A stretch of 64,000 nucleotides of DNA from Hydrogenobaculum sp. Y04AAS1. Its GTDB lineage: Bacteria; Aquificota; Aquificia; Aquificales; Aquificaceae. The position numbers and the translations under genes were made by a program. Positions 19,075 to 28,342 of the stretch are shown piece by piece; position 1 is the first letter of the stretch; every line of letters starts with the position of its first letter. Below the pieces are notes generated by a model, which was not told where the DNA came from, did no database searches, and saw only the letters and a program-made list of their open reading frames with translations. The DNA lies in the NCBI RefSeq assembly GCF_000020785.1, contig NC_011126.1, forward strand, positions 744,001 through 808,000, given 5' to 3'.

Positions 19075-19371
19075 TTACACCTCCGTATGCTCAATCCTAT
19101 CGTATTTTTTATCCATATCTATCATATCAAATTTAGAGGCCTCTATATTGTTAAACTCGCCTCTCAAAAAAGCCCACATAAAAAACGAAGCAAAAGTCAA
19201 CATACCAAATAGATACGTTGTAGTAATAATTATAAACACAGAGTGGGCATCATCGCTGGCAGAAGTCCCCACTATAGCCCAGCTTATAAGTCTATAGGAG
19301 AACGGAATGCCAGCCATTAGCACTACCGCAATTACCATTGTTATTAAGAATATTTTTCTTCCCTTGCTCAT
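19075..19371 (-). CDS. two-helix membrane protein of oxidase operon
   Basis: The 98-residue protein has membrane helices at about 7-25 and 46-70 and a charged C-terminal tail. It overlaps the end of the ccoO-like gene by 4 nt and lies 2 nt before the next small gene. A subunit or assembly role in the oxidase is inferred from position. I do not recognise the family. Confidence 0.7.
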   Translation of the reverse strand: MSKGRKIFLITMVIAVVLMAGIPFSYRLISWAIVGTSASDDAHSVFIIITTTYLFGMLTFASFFMWAFLRGEFNNIEASKFDMIDMDKKYDRIEHTEV

Positions 19372-20297
19372 TGTGATGCTCCAGACGGTGAGGCAGTTTT
19401 ATTACCACTGCTATTTGAAGAGTTTGAGTTTGACGAAGAACTTGAGCTGTTTGAATTTGAAGAATTAGGTGAAGAATTGCTTGTAGAACTAGCGCTCATA
19501 GCTGCTTGCATAGCTTGAGGGTTTTGTTGTTCCTCTGCAACCTCTTTACGCCACTCATCAAAGAACCTTGGTCTATACCAGCTACCAAGCCATTCAAGAT
19601 AAGTTATAACAGCCAATCCATACTTGGTTGGTTCTGGGTTTAAAGATGCGTAAGCGTTGTTTGGATTTGCTGGTGTCAAAACTGGTTTACCGTCTTTTAA
19701 ATCTACAAATTTAGCAAACCTTGGCATTATAGAACCGGGTACTGTATATTGAGGATTTACGAAGTGTGCCAAGTGCCATTCTACACCCTTTTTACCGGCT
19801 TCTCTTATAAGGTCTGGACCTTTTCTTTCAGTACCAAAAAGGTGAGGCAAAAATAACGTATTATCATATTCGCTTGGCACTGATACATGTCCATAATAAG
19901 ATGGCTCATTGGATACTGGTCTTACGTATTGGGAGTGACACTGCCAGCATCCTTCTGCCATATATATCCATCTACCGTCGCTTATAGCTTGAGCCACACC
20001 TTTTATAATCTGCTTTTGTACAGCAGGTGAGGCCGTATAAAAATACTGATCAGGTACGTTGTAATATTTCTTCCAAAGATTGGGATACATAGCTAAAAGC
20101 TGAATAACTTCTGGAAACTGTCTTTTGTAAAAACCTTCTGATACCACCTGATCTTTAGTCTTCATCTTGCTGGAACCACCGAGCACCATTATGGGCAAAA
20201 CCCCTTGTACAAAGGTACCAGTGACAAAGAATCCTATACCAGCCAAGAAGAATATAAAAGCCCATCTTTCGTGTATTGCCTTTCCACCAGATGCCAT
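19368..20297 (-). CDS. ccoO: cbb3-type cytochrome c oxidase subunit II (CcoO-like)
   Basis: The 309-residue protein has one N-terminal membrane helix (about 14-38) and a monoheme c domain with EGCWQCHSQYVRP (C117, C120, H121), the diagnostic CcoO motif, and a probable axial Met in PGSIMPRF. It passes electrons to CcoN. Residues about 255-305 are an unusual Ser/Asn-rich tail that makes it much longer than the usual ~200-240 residues. The gene is between ccoN and two tiny membrane-protein genes. Confidence 0.92.
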   Translation of the reverse strand: MASGGKAIHERWAFIFFLAGIGFFVTGTFVQGVLPIMVLGGSSKMKTKDQVVSEGFYKRQFPEVIQLLAMYPNLWKKYYNVPDQYFYTASPAVQKQIIKGVAQAISDGRWIYMAEGCWQCHSQYVRPVSNEPSYYGHVSVPSEYDNTLFLPHLFGTERKGPDLIREAGKKGVEWHLAHFVNPQYTVPGSIMPRFAKFVDLKDGKPVLTPANPNNAYASLNPEPTKYGLAVITYLEWLGSWYRPRFFDEWRKEVAEEQQNPQAMQAAMSASSTSNSSPNSSNSNSSSSSSNSNSSNSSGNKTASPSGASQ

Positions 20298-20310
20298 AGT
20301 CTATTCCTCC

Positions 20311-21729
20311 TTAAGCCGTAGCCACTTTTGTAGAAGCTTGATAAGCTCTTCCTACGGTCATAGTCTTTAGTATGTTGTAGAAGTAAGCTATATAACCTAT
20401 AAATATGAATATACCGGAAGCTGTACGTACCCACCAGAATGGTTTACCAATATTCACTGAGTCTATGAAAGGTACTTGAGCTATCCACGCAAAACCTTCA
20501 GCTATACCAGCCACGCCTAGGTCCACAAACATAACTTCTGTACCTATCAACATAAACCAGAAAGCGGTTTCCGATAGAGGTCTTGAGTATGTGTACTTTA
20601 GACCGTACATTCTTGGTACTATGTGCTCATACATGCCTAAAAGCCAGAAACCAAATGTTCCAAACATGATAAGGTGAGCATGCCCTGTTACCCAGTCTGT
20701 AAAGTGTATGACTTTTTGAGTGGTCAAAAGCACTTGTATAGAACATTGGAAACAAGTTATCCAATAGTCTATCATACCTACATAGAACCATCTTAAAGCC
20801 ATGTCTTCCTTCATGGCTCCATAAGAACCTCTTAGAGTCATCATGAAGTTAACAAGCACCGTGGTCACAACTATTTCTATAGCTATTGTAGCAAATACGG
20901 CTGCATATTGAGCAAACATCGGTATTGGAGACCATAAGTAGTGATGAACACCTTGCGCTGGGTAGAAAAATGCCAATCCCCAGAAACCTAAAAGTCCTAA
21001 ACCGTGAGACCATATTGGCTTTTGGAGAACTCTAGGTACAAAGTAGTACATAAGACCCCATCCCATAGGTGTAACGTAAAGACCAACAAGGTCATGTATG
21101 AAAGAACCGTTTAGAGCTGCACCTGCTGCACCAGGATAGAAGAACACGCTTGGATAGTTACCAAGTACATAAACCAAAGGCGTCCATACAAGACCCGCTG
21201 TTATGTACCAAAGCCCTGTGTATAGAGGCTTTTCTTTTGAGGCTTTTATTATAGGGACTAAAAATTGAGGTATTACTACAAACAACCACAATGTTATAGG
21301 CACGTCCATTATAAACGGCGTTTCAGACCACTCCACAGATTGAGGACCAATCCATCTGCTTAGTTCTGGTCCACCAAGCATCGTACCGCCAAAGAAAAGA
21401 AGTGCTATTACGGTACCCACACCAGCTACTTGAAGAGCTGCCCACAAAAGCCATCCGTAAGCTCTGTTCCAAACTGGATGACCTGTCATACGAGGAACAG
21501 CCCAATACAAGGCTCCAGTTATACAATTTGCCAAGAAACCATAAGCTGCAACGTTTGTATGGTTAAACCTAAGCCTTACTGGAGATAGATACGGGTCAAC
21601 TATGTGAATATTTAAAAATGTTAGTGAATAAGTTAAGCCAAATATCATAACAAGCAACAATTCTATAAGACCCATTATCATATGAGCCTTAACCAAATCC
21701 GTATAAACAAGCTCTTGTTGTTGCTTCAT
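20311..21729 (-). CDS. ccoN: cbb3-type cytochrome c oxidase catalytic subunit I (CcoN-like)
   Basis: The 472-residue, multi-helix haem-copper oxidase subunit has all the metal ligands: low-spin haem H57 and H352, CuB H212, H262 and H263, and haem b3 H350. Tyr256 lies six residues before the HH pair, as expected for the cross-linked tyrosine of cbb3 enzymes rather than the aa3 arrangement. The enzyme reduces oxygen at the inner membrane and should have high affinity for it, fitting a microaerophile. It starts 12 nt after the cytochrome c gene. Confidence 0.93.
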   Translation of the reverse strand: MKQQQELVYTDLVKAHMIMGLIELLLVMIFGLTYSLTFLNIHIVDPYLSPVRLRFNHTNVAAYGFLANCITGALYWAVPRMTGHPVWNRAYGWLLWAALQVAGVGTVIALLFFGGTMLGGPELSRWIGPQSVEWSETPFIMDVPITLWLFVVIPQFLVPIIKASKEKPLYTGLWYITAGLVWTPLVYVLGNYPSVFFYPGAAGAALNGSFIHDLVGLYVTPMGWGLMYYFVPRVLQKPIWSHGLGLLGFWGLAFFYPAQGVHHYLWSPIPMFAQYAAVFATIAIEIVVTTVLVNFMMTLRGSYGAMKEDMALRWFYVGMIDYWITCFQCSIQVLLTTQKVIHFTDWVTGHAHLIMFGTFGFWLLGMYEHIVPRMYGLKYTYSRPLSETAFWFMLIGTEVMFVDLGVAGIAEGFAWIAQVPFIDSVNIGKPFWWVRTASGIFIFIGYIAYFYNILKTMTVGRAYQASTKVATA

Positions 21730-21741
21730 CTTATATCCTCC

Positions 21742-22632
21742 TTACTTTTGGGTTTTACCCATTAAAAATAGCACATAAGAAACCAAATTCCACCTATCGT
21801 TGCTAGACAACGATGAAAACGATGGCATACCACCTGTAGTACCCGCTAATACACCCATAGTAATAGTCTTATATATTTCATTTACATCGTATACGCCTGG
21901 AAGTATACCAAGTGTCAAGTTGGCTGGTCTTTCAAGTGGTCTTTCTACACAAGTATTACCTTGCCATTTTTGACACTCAGCAGAAGGGTCATGTATTGAA
22001 AGAGCAGCTGGGCCATCACCTTGTCCATTTATACCGTGGCATGCAGCGCAGTTTTGCTCAAAAAGTACCTTACCTTTCGCTATAGAGTCTGGAGTACCTA
22101 AAAATGGCGGTGGTTTAAGTGCTTCCCAATTTTCTGGAGGTGGCTGAGATTGCGCTTTTAATTTGCTCCAGTCAGGACAGAACGTTTTTATGTACTCTAT
22201 TACATCTAGAAGTTCTTGGTCGTTGTAATGAGGAAAAGCAGGCATTGCTGTAGAGGGTACACCGTTTTTTAATACTCTTAAAAGGTCGCTGTCAGTAGGC
22301 AGTGAGGTACCTGGAGTGCTTTTAAATTTGTAAAGGCAAGTCGTAAAATCTCTTGGTTTTACTCTAAAGAATTGTGCAGCGGGACCATCACCTTTACCGT
22401 TCATACCGTGGCAGCCACTACACCTTTGATCGTAAATCTGCTTACCAACCCTTATCATCTCTTGTTTACTCAACACTGGATAACTTTCTACCCGTGCTTG
22501 AGATGATTTTGGATTGATATACATTATAAAGGATGCAAAACCTACAGATATAGCAGCAGCCGCCGCCAACCCAAACCATTTGCCTGACTTCTTGTCAGGA
22601 CTTTCACGATTTTTTGACCGCTCTTTGTCCAT
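21742..22632 (-). CDS. membrane-anchored diheme cytochrome c (CcoP-like)
   Basis: The 296-residue protein has an N-terminal anchor helix (about 19-39) and two c-type haem sites, CSGCHG (C71, C74, H75) and CAACHG (C195, C198, H199), each followed by GDGP. This layout resembles the CcoP electron-entry subunit, but the N-terminal part is shorter than in typical CcoP. It is the first gene of the oxidase operon, whereas ccoP usually follows ccoN and ccoO. An AAAGGAGG site precedes the ATG. Confidence 0.88.
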   Translation of the reverse strand: MDKERSKNRESPDKKSGKWFGLAAAAAISVGFASFIMYINPKSSQARVESYPVLSKQEMIRVGKQIYDQRCSGCHGMNGKGDGPAAQFFRVKPRDFTTCLYKFKSTPGTSLPTDSDLLRVLKNGVPSTAMPAFPHYNDQELLDVIEYIKTFCPDWSKLKAQSQPPPENWEALKPPPFLGTPDSIAKGKVLFEQNCAACHGINGQGDGPAALSIHDPSAECQKWQGNTCVERPLERPANLTLGILPGVYDVNEIYKTITMGVLAGTTGGMPSFSSLSSNDRWNLVSYVLFLMGKTQK

Positions 22633-22670
22633 TCCTATCCTCCTTTAGGATAAAACCTATCTTGAAGTCT

Positions 22671-22699
22671 ATTGTAATATCACTATTATTTCATTTCAA
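22671..22699 (-). promoter_or_regulatory. promoter of oxidase operon
   Basis: On the minus strand, TTGAAA (22694-22699) and TACAAT (22671-22676) are separated by 17 nt. The start codon at 22632 is far enough away for an ordinary leader with AAAGGAGG. The rest of 22700-22806 is AT-rich with no gene seen. Confidence 0.6.
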
Positions 22700-22806
22700 T
22701 GATTTAATATCATTATAATGTAGTAAGTGAATAATTACATTTTACAAAATATTTTTATAATTTAAGGTGTTTACAAAGCGTTTACCGTTTTGAACAACGT
22801 AAAATA

Positions 22807-24600
22807 CTATATATACTTCAATATCGTTAAGTTCTTTTGATTTGCTATCAAGTTCATCAAAGATTCGTAAGCTAGCTGATATTGAGAATAGTCTGTTAAC
22901 ACATTGGGTACATTTGCGTCCTGATAGTTTGCAAGCTCTGTAGTAGCCACAGTAGTAGTGTTTGTCAGTACGTTATCCTGGGTTTGAATATTTTGGATAT
23001 AGCTTCCTACCTGAGCGTTTGCATAAGATATTTGGTCTAAAGCTCTTTGAACATTGAATATATAGCTACCGTTTGGTATCTGGTTGTTATTGAATTGGGA
23101 GAAAGCCCCATTCACTACATCTGTGGCAGTAAGCGATTGAGAAGCTAACATTGAGCTTATCTCTAAGTTATAAGTGCCGTTTTGATTTTGAACAAAATCT
23201 GCATAAGCAGCTCCGTTTAAAGCTTTATTGATAAGATTTGCTACATCTGCTAGATTCATATTTGCAGTATAATCTATCGGTATCGTGCTTGAACTAATCC
23301 TTATTTCTAATGTACCGTTTACTCCAATAGGTGATGTTAGGCTATTAAAACTTTGAGATGATATAACCATGTTTGCCCCAAGCTCGTTATCTATGGTTGG
23401 AAGCCCCAAACTAAGTCTATCAGCCGTTTGTTTTAACACAGAAAAAACACTTTCTTGTTTAAAAGAAGAAGATACGTATTGATTCAAATCTATTATATTT
23501 AAAGGTTTTGCTACATCTTTTCCAGCGATCTCCAATGAAAATGTCGAATTCGAATTTTGTCTTATAAAAGCTTGCAAAGTGCCGCTAAAAACGTTGTTTA
23601 TATAATTTGATAGCTCTAATACATTTGAAGGGGTTTGGTCTAATTTATATAAAGAGTTGCTATCATAAAGAGAATAAGTAGCAGATAAATTATTTGTGGA
23701 TGGTGATATTTCTATTCCGTAAGTATTATCTAAATTGTGTAGAATAGACGCTTTAAAGTCGCCACCTGTAGATGTAGATATTTTGTTTAACAGCGTTGAT
23801 AACGTATCTGTGCTTGTATAAGAAATGTTGTAAACATTTGTAGCAGAGGCTGTCACCATACTAAGAGATATCATACCAGATGCTCCAAGAGGTGCATTTG
23901 TAGAAGAAAGTCCAGCGTCCCAATCCCATTCATAGGGCGTATTGTTATAGTTTATCTGATACACATTGGTACCATAGTGTATTATAAGTTCACCGGGTCC
24001 AGAAAAACTTTGTGTATAAGAGTTATATGAGGTGGAGGTAGTTTGGATATTAAGCCCAAAAACGTTTTGACCGTTTAGATATGTAGGTACTTGATAAGAG
24101 TTTGATATTTGCGTATAAAAATCTGTAGTAGAAGCTTGGTAAGAAAAATCAGCAGTAAAAGGCTGTATAGACAACGAAGAGCCACCAAACAAATAGTTGT
24201 CTCCAAATTTTTCATTAGCTTTTGACAACGTAAGATTCAATATAGAATAAATACTTTGGCCCATATTTATAAGTTGCGTAGAATTGTACGTAGCTTCGTT
24301 AGCAGCTGCTACAACATCGGTATTTACTGTTTGAAGATAGTCATAAAGATTGCCAAGCACAGAAGTGGTGGTAGTAAGTACGTTGCTAGCTGAAAAAGCG
24401 TTTTGTGAATATGTTGATAAAAGCACTATTTCTTTTTTCAAATTTATAACCTGCTGAGTATCGCCTGGATTTTGACCTATGTTTAAAAGCTTATACCCAG
24501 TGGAAGCCTCTTCTATAGTATCTTGAAGATTATTTAACACTACACTATCTTGAGATTTGTAAAAGTTGTAAAGACTTAAATCCGATATTGCTCCAGACAT
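22807..24600 (-). CDS. flgL: flagellar hook-associated protein 3 (FlgL), expanded
   Basis: The 597-residue protein has the flagellin-like N-terminal helix (LQDTIEEASTGYKLLNIGQNPGD) and C-terminal helix (QYQLAYESLMNLIANQKNLTILKYI in part), which assemble at the hook-filament junction. The middle carries beta modules ending in YGIEIS- and YNLEIS-type strands like the flagellin hook IN motif, so the protein is about twice the length of E. coli FlgL. It lies 4 nt after flgK and ends the directon. Confidence 0.9.
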   Translation of the reverse strand: MSGAISDLSLYNFYKSQDSVVLNNLQDTIEEASTGYKLLNIGQNPGDTQQVINLKKEIVLLSTYSQNAFSASNVLTTTTSVLGNLYDYLQTVNTDVVAAANEATYNSTQLINMGQSIYSILNLTLSKANEKFGDNYLFGGSSLSIQPFTADFSYQASTTDFYTQISNSYQVPTYLNGQNVFGLNIQTTSTSYNSYTQSFSGPGELIIHYGTNVYQINYNNTPYEWDWDAGLSSTNAPLGASGMISLSMVTASATNVYNISYTSTDTLSTLLNKISTSTGGDFKASILHNLDNTYGIEISPSTNNLSATYSLYDSNSLYKLDQTPSNVLELSNYINNVFSGTLQAFIRQNSNSTFSLEIAGKDVAKPLNIIDLNQYVSSSFKQESVFSVLKQTADRLSLGLPTIDNELGANMVISSQSFNSLTSPIGVNGTLEIRISSSTIPIDYTANMNLADVANLINKALNGAAYADFVQNQNGTYNLEISSMLASQSLTATDVVNGAFSQFNNNQIPNGSYIFNVQRALDQISYANAQVGSYIQNIQTQDNVLTNTTTVATTELANYQDANVPNVLTDYSQYQLAYESLMNLIANQKNLTILKYI

Positions 24601-24604
24601 AGCA

Positions 24605-27100
24605 TCAACCTCCGTTTATCATGTTGATCGTAGTTTGCATCAAGTTGTTTAATATACCTACTATGCTTGCAGAGGCTTGATAGTCTTGTTGTAAGTTTTG
24701 CAACGTTATATACTGTTGGTCTAAAGATACGCCTTGCACTTGGGCAACTTGAGAACTTATAGAGTTTACTAAAGAGCTCATACTGCTATAGCTTGTTTGT
24801 AAAATATTAACAGTAGATGCTACAGAACCTATAAGAGTTTGGTATAAGCTTTTGGAAGAAGCCCACCAACTGTTGGAATAGTAAGAAAAGTTAGAAGCGG
24901 AGTTTGGATCCACGTTTTGCAATATTGCACCAAGGCTTGGGTTAACAGATATACTAGAAGCATCTATGCCTTCAAAAACCATTTCACTTTTATAAATATT
25001 ACCACCCCCCATTAAAAAGTTTGACGATGAGTCTGTAAGTGTATAATTAGATGGGTTTGAAGAGCTTATAGCAAGGGAATACGTTCCATCGGGGTTTGAA
25101 ACAACACTGGCGCTAAAAAGACCCAGCAACGCTGGATTTGAATCTATTAAAGATGTCAAAGAGTTTAAAGAATACTGGCCGTAGTTTGATATAGAATATA
25201 AAGCAACGTTGCCATTGTAGAATGTAAGCGTAGCATTTTGTCCTATACCATAAGAAGATAGCGACACTGTATTGCTTATAACATTTTTGCTAAACGTATA
25301 AGTGTTTTTAGAATCTTGAATGCCATATTTTGATTGATCCAAAGAAGCTATATGTAGAGAGTAAAGGCTCGTAAAACTGCTTCCGCTATCTACTATATTG
25401 TATTCGTTTGGATTTTTTATCTGGATTCTAAGATGATAAAGCCCGTCTTGTTCTTTCACTATGCTCGCGCTAAAAAGTGTTGCAGATGGAATTTGGGATA
25501 GTTCGTTGGCTATTTGTACCAAACTTTGGTTTGTATATGTGATACTAAAAAGCGCAGTAGTGTTGTTTCTAAAAGTAAGTACACCTGTTTGAGAAATTGT
25601 ATCTGTAGAAGACGATAATCCAATAGGCATATCTACAAATGGTGAAGATACTATATTTGCATAATATTTTCCTTGCAATGTTGGACTATTGTTTATTGTA
25701 TTTACAATTTGATCTAAAGACATATCTGTGTAATTTAAGCTAGCGTATGTACCAGAGCTAGAGTTGTCCACAAAGGAAAGCACACCGACAGGCCCACTTC
25801 CACTATTAAATACTATATTGGATGAAGAATCTACTATGTTGTAAACGTTTGTTAAAGAACCTGCAGTGTTGCTGTAGGTGGGCGTTATCTGTAAATAGTA
25901 ATTTCCAGAAGGATCTAAAGATATGTTTGCTTCAAACATCCCACTAGCATCTATTGAATTTGAAAGCTGTACAAGATTTAAAGCACCGTAGTTTGATATG
26001 GTGTAACTTGGCGTAGTACCAGTATAAAATGTTAAACTACCGTTTGATACTCCTAAAGATGAAAGAGGAGCCGCAGTCGATGATATATGGTTTGGAGGAA
26101 AGTTCCACGTTTCTCCTTGATTTCCTATCGGTGAATCTGTGTTTGTAAGATTTTGCACCAAATAATAATTTGATCCACTTTGTACAGGAATTTTTGTGTT
26201 CATTATTGCATTGGCTGCTACATTGTCTTGCTCTATTTTGTAGTTGTTTGCATCATAAGAGAAATCTATCATAGCTTTCAACTCCCCGCCCTGCACATAG
26301 TTTGTGATGTCTATAGCTTGATTGTTGTCGTTTAACCACTCTATTGTCTGGTAGGGTGAGTTGCCAGAACCCCCAAGCGCTAACTTCCAATAATTAGTGC
26401 CGTCCACCAGTGTAAAACCGCCGTTTATCGAGATATGCACTCTTCCAATGGAATCCTCTTGGACATTTACGCTTATAAGCTTTGAAAGCTGTGATATATA
26501 TGCATCTCTTTGATCCAAAAGTTCTTTGTAGTCATGAGCATTTGAATATGTAAGCGCATACGAGGTGGTAATCTGTTGATTAAGGCTGCTCAAGTTTTTT
26601 ATAAGCGTGTTTATTTGATTTAAATATTGCAAAGAACTTTTAGGGACTTGGTATGCTAAATTATTTATAGTAGAGGCGTTTGAATTTAAGTTTTGCACAA
26701 AATTGCTTGCTGTAGTGAGTACCTGATTTTGATACCCTACGTTTGACGTATCTGTAAAAAGCTGTGTAAAAGCACTAAAAAAAGCATCGTCGTATGATGT
26801 GGAAGAAGAGTTAGGGCCAACAATGTTAAATATATTTTGTACTTGTTTGTTGTATTGTAATCTTGTATTGAAATAATCTAAGCTTGCACTTTTGTTTTGT
26901 AAAAGCTGGAAAAAGTAAAGATTTTGAATTCTTTTTATATCTTGCATGCTTATACCAATAGGATAAGTATCTTGTATTATAGGGACCTCTTGCGCATAGT
27001 TTGAATTGCTAGCATTTGTTATATTTTGAGAGGTAATATCTATAGCTTGCTTAAATATGTTAAGAGCATTTGTCACCAAATCGTATGAACCAAACCCCAT
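24605..27100 (-). CDS. flgK: flagellar hook-associated protein 1 (FlgK), expanded
   Basis: The 831-residue protein has a conserved N-terminal D0/D1 segment (LVTNALNIFKQAIDITSQNI, NASNSNYAQE) and a C-terminal segment ending QQDYQASASIVGILNNLMQT. Between about 300 and 740 it has roughly four tandem beta modules, each with a LTFYxGxxxxYSIS strand, a DxNPxLxxLFxAxI helix and a DGTYSLAIS strand. E. coli FlgK is about 547 residues. FlgK joins hook and filament. It is 1 nt downstream of the small chaperone-like gene. Confidence 0.92.
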   Translation of the reverse strand: MGFGSYDLVTNALNIFKQAIDITSQNITNASNSNYAQEVPIIQDTYPIGISMQDIKRIQNLYFFQLLQNKSASLDYFNTRLQYNKQVQNIFNIVGPNSSSTSYDDAFFSAFTQLFTDTSNVGYQNQVLTTASNFVQNLNSNASTINNLAYQVPKSSLQYLNQINTLIKNLSSLNQQITTSYALTYSNAHDYKELLDQRDAYISQLSKLISVNVQEDSIGRVHISINGGFTLVDGTNYWKLALGGSGNSPYQTIEWLNDNNQAIDITNYVQGGELKAMIDFSYDANNYKIEQDNVAANAIMNTKIPVQSGSNYYLVQNLTNTDSPIGNQGETWNFPPNHISSTAAPLSSLGVSNGSLTFYTGTTPSYTISNYGALNLVQLSNSIDASGMFEANISLDPSGNYYLQITPTYSNTAGSLTNVYNIVDSSSNIVFNSGSGPVGVLSFVDNSSSGTYASLNYTDMSLDQIVNTINNSPTLQGKYYANIVSSPFVDMPIGLSSSTDTISQTGVLTFRNNTTALFSITYTNQSLVQIANELSQIPSATLFSASIVKEQDGLYHLRIQIKNPNEYNIVDSGSSFTSLYSLHIASLDQSKYGIQDSKNTYTFSKNVISNTVSLSSYGIGQNATLTFYNGNVALYSISNYGQYSLNSLTSLIDSNPALLGLFSASVVSNPDGTYSLAISSSNPSNYTLTDSSSNFLMGGGNIYKSEMVFEGIDASSISVNPSLGAILQNVDPNSASNFSYYSNSWWASSKSLYQTLIGSVASTVNILQTSYSSMSSLVNSISSQVAQVQGVSLDQQYITLQNLQQDYQASASIVGILNNLMQTTINMINGG

Positions 27101-27101
27101 A

Positions 27102-27374
27102 TCAAACCCTGGCCGAAAATCCTTTAGACTTAATATAACTTACAGTTTCTAATACGAGTCCGTTTATTATAATATTTAGCTCTAATACAACGTTAGATAT
27201 AAACAACAAATCATCCATGTGTTTTAGTATAAATTCTTCCGGAGATTTTTCAATGATAGTTAAAAGTTCTTGAAGTTTAGAAGATACATTTTGATATTCA
27301 AAAGGCCTTTCGAGCGCTTTCTTTATTTCAGCTATCAGTGTTTCCATATTATTTATATCGGTATTTACATTCAT
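27102..27374 (-). CDS. small helical protein, probable FlgN-like flagellar chaperone
   Basis: The 90-residue, all-helical, coiled-coil-prone protein (ISNVVLELNIIINGLVLETV near the C-terminus) lies immediately upstream of flgK and flgL, the place and size expected for the FlgN chaperone of FlgK/FlgL. The sequence identity to FlgN is not recognisable, so the function is inferred from context. It overlaps the end of holA by 4 nt. Confidence 0.6.
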   Translation of the reverse strand: MNVNTDINNMETLIAEIKKALERPFEYQNVSSKLQELLTIIEKSPEEFILKHMDDLLFISNVVLELNIIINGLVLETVSYIKSKGFSARV

Positions 27375-28342
27375 GATTTTAATATTAACCCAATATTTAT
27401 GATAAGCTTTTCCAAAACTTCCACTGGATCGTTAAAATAATATTTTATGCTCATATCGGCTCTTTGAAGAGCCTTTACAATACTAAAAAGCTTATCCTTA
27501 TTAACGATACTTAACTGTTTTGATAATATGTTTTTCTGAAACGGATGACTTATATTTAAAATCTTACATACCTCATCAAAACTTACATTCATCTTAAAAG
27601 CCAAATACATATTTATAAATTGTTTTTGCATAAACCCAAGAGTTACCAATGGATGTTGACCCAACTTGATATTATCGTAAAAGATAGATAGCGCTTTCTT
27701 TATATCTTGTTTTATCAAAGCATCTACGATAGAAAACGCTTCATCTTTTGGTTCTTTTACAAGAGCTCTTGAAAGTGTTTCTCTTGTAATTGGTACAGAT
27801 TTTGCCAATACAAGAAGCTTATCCGTTTCATTTTTTAGGTTTAAAGAATCTGTACCTATTGTATCTAACAATTCATTTATTATGTCTTGGTTTAAGTCAA
27901 TGCCTTCTTTTTTGAATTTTTTCTGTATAAGGCTTTTAAGATAATCGGGTTTTTTTTGCTTTGATGTTAATATATTTATATCTCCAAGAATGATTTGAAC
28001 GGCTTTTATATCTTTTTCTGTTAGATCTTCGTACTCCTCAAATATAATTATGTTTTGAGTTTTTTTTATAAAATCCAAATTTTCTTTTTTTAATTTGTTT
28101 AAGAGTTCCGTAAAATTTTTTATTATAATAACTATTTTTTTGTTAAAAATATTCCTAGAAGTGATTATATTTCTTAAATTTTCATAATCAAGTTCGTCTG
28201 CCCAATATGTTTTTGTATCGTATTTTTGTTTTATAAGCTGTTCAAAATATTGGATAAAATATATATCTTTTCCATATACAACAGTATGCGTTAAGTTGTC
28301 TAGACTGTTATCTTTTTTTATATACTCCAAAACATCAAGCAT
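27371..28342 (-). CDS. holA: DNA polymerase III delta subunit (HolA family)
   Basis: The 323-residue protein has the clamp-loader delta fold: an N-terminal domain with DYENLRNIITSRNIF and VIIIKNF, the mid-protein GTDSLNLKNETDKL strand-helix typical of HolA, and a C-terminal LGFMQKQFINMYLAF helical collar. Length and order fit delta. It loads the sliding clamp. It overlaps accD by 8 nt. Confidence 0.85.
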   Translation of the reverse strand: MLDVLEYIKKDNSLDNLTHTVVYGKDIYFIQYFEQLIKQKYDTKTYWADELDYENLRNIITSRNIFNKKIVIIIKNFTELLNKLKKENLDFIKKTQNIIIFEEYEDLTEKDIKAVQIILGDINILTSKQKKPDYLKSLIQKKFKKEGIDLNQDIINELLDTIGTDSLNLKNETDKLLVLAKSVPITRETLSRALVKEPKDEAFSIVDALIKQDIKKALSIFYDNIKLGQHPLVTLGFMQKQFINMYLAFKMNVSFDEVCKILNISHPFQKNILSKQLSIVNKDKLFSIVKALQRADMSIKYYFNDPVEVLEKLIINIGLILKS

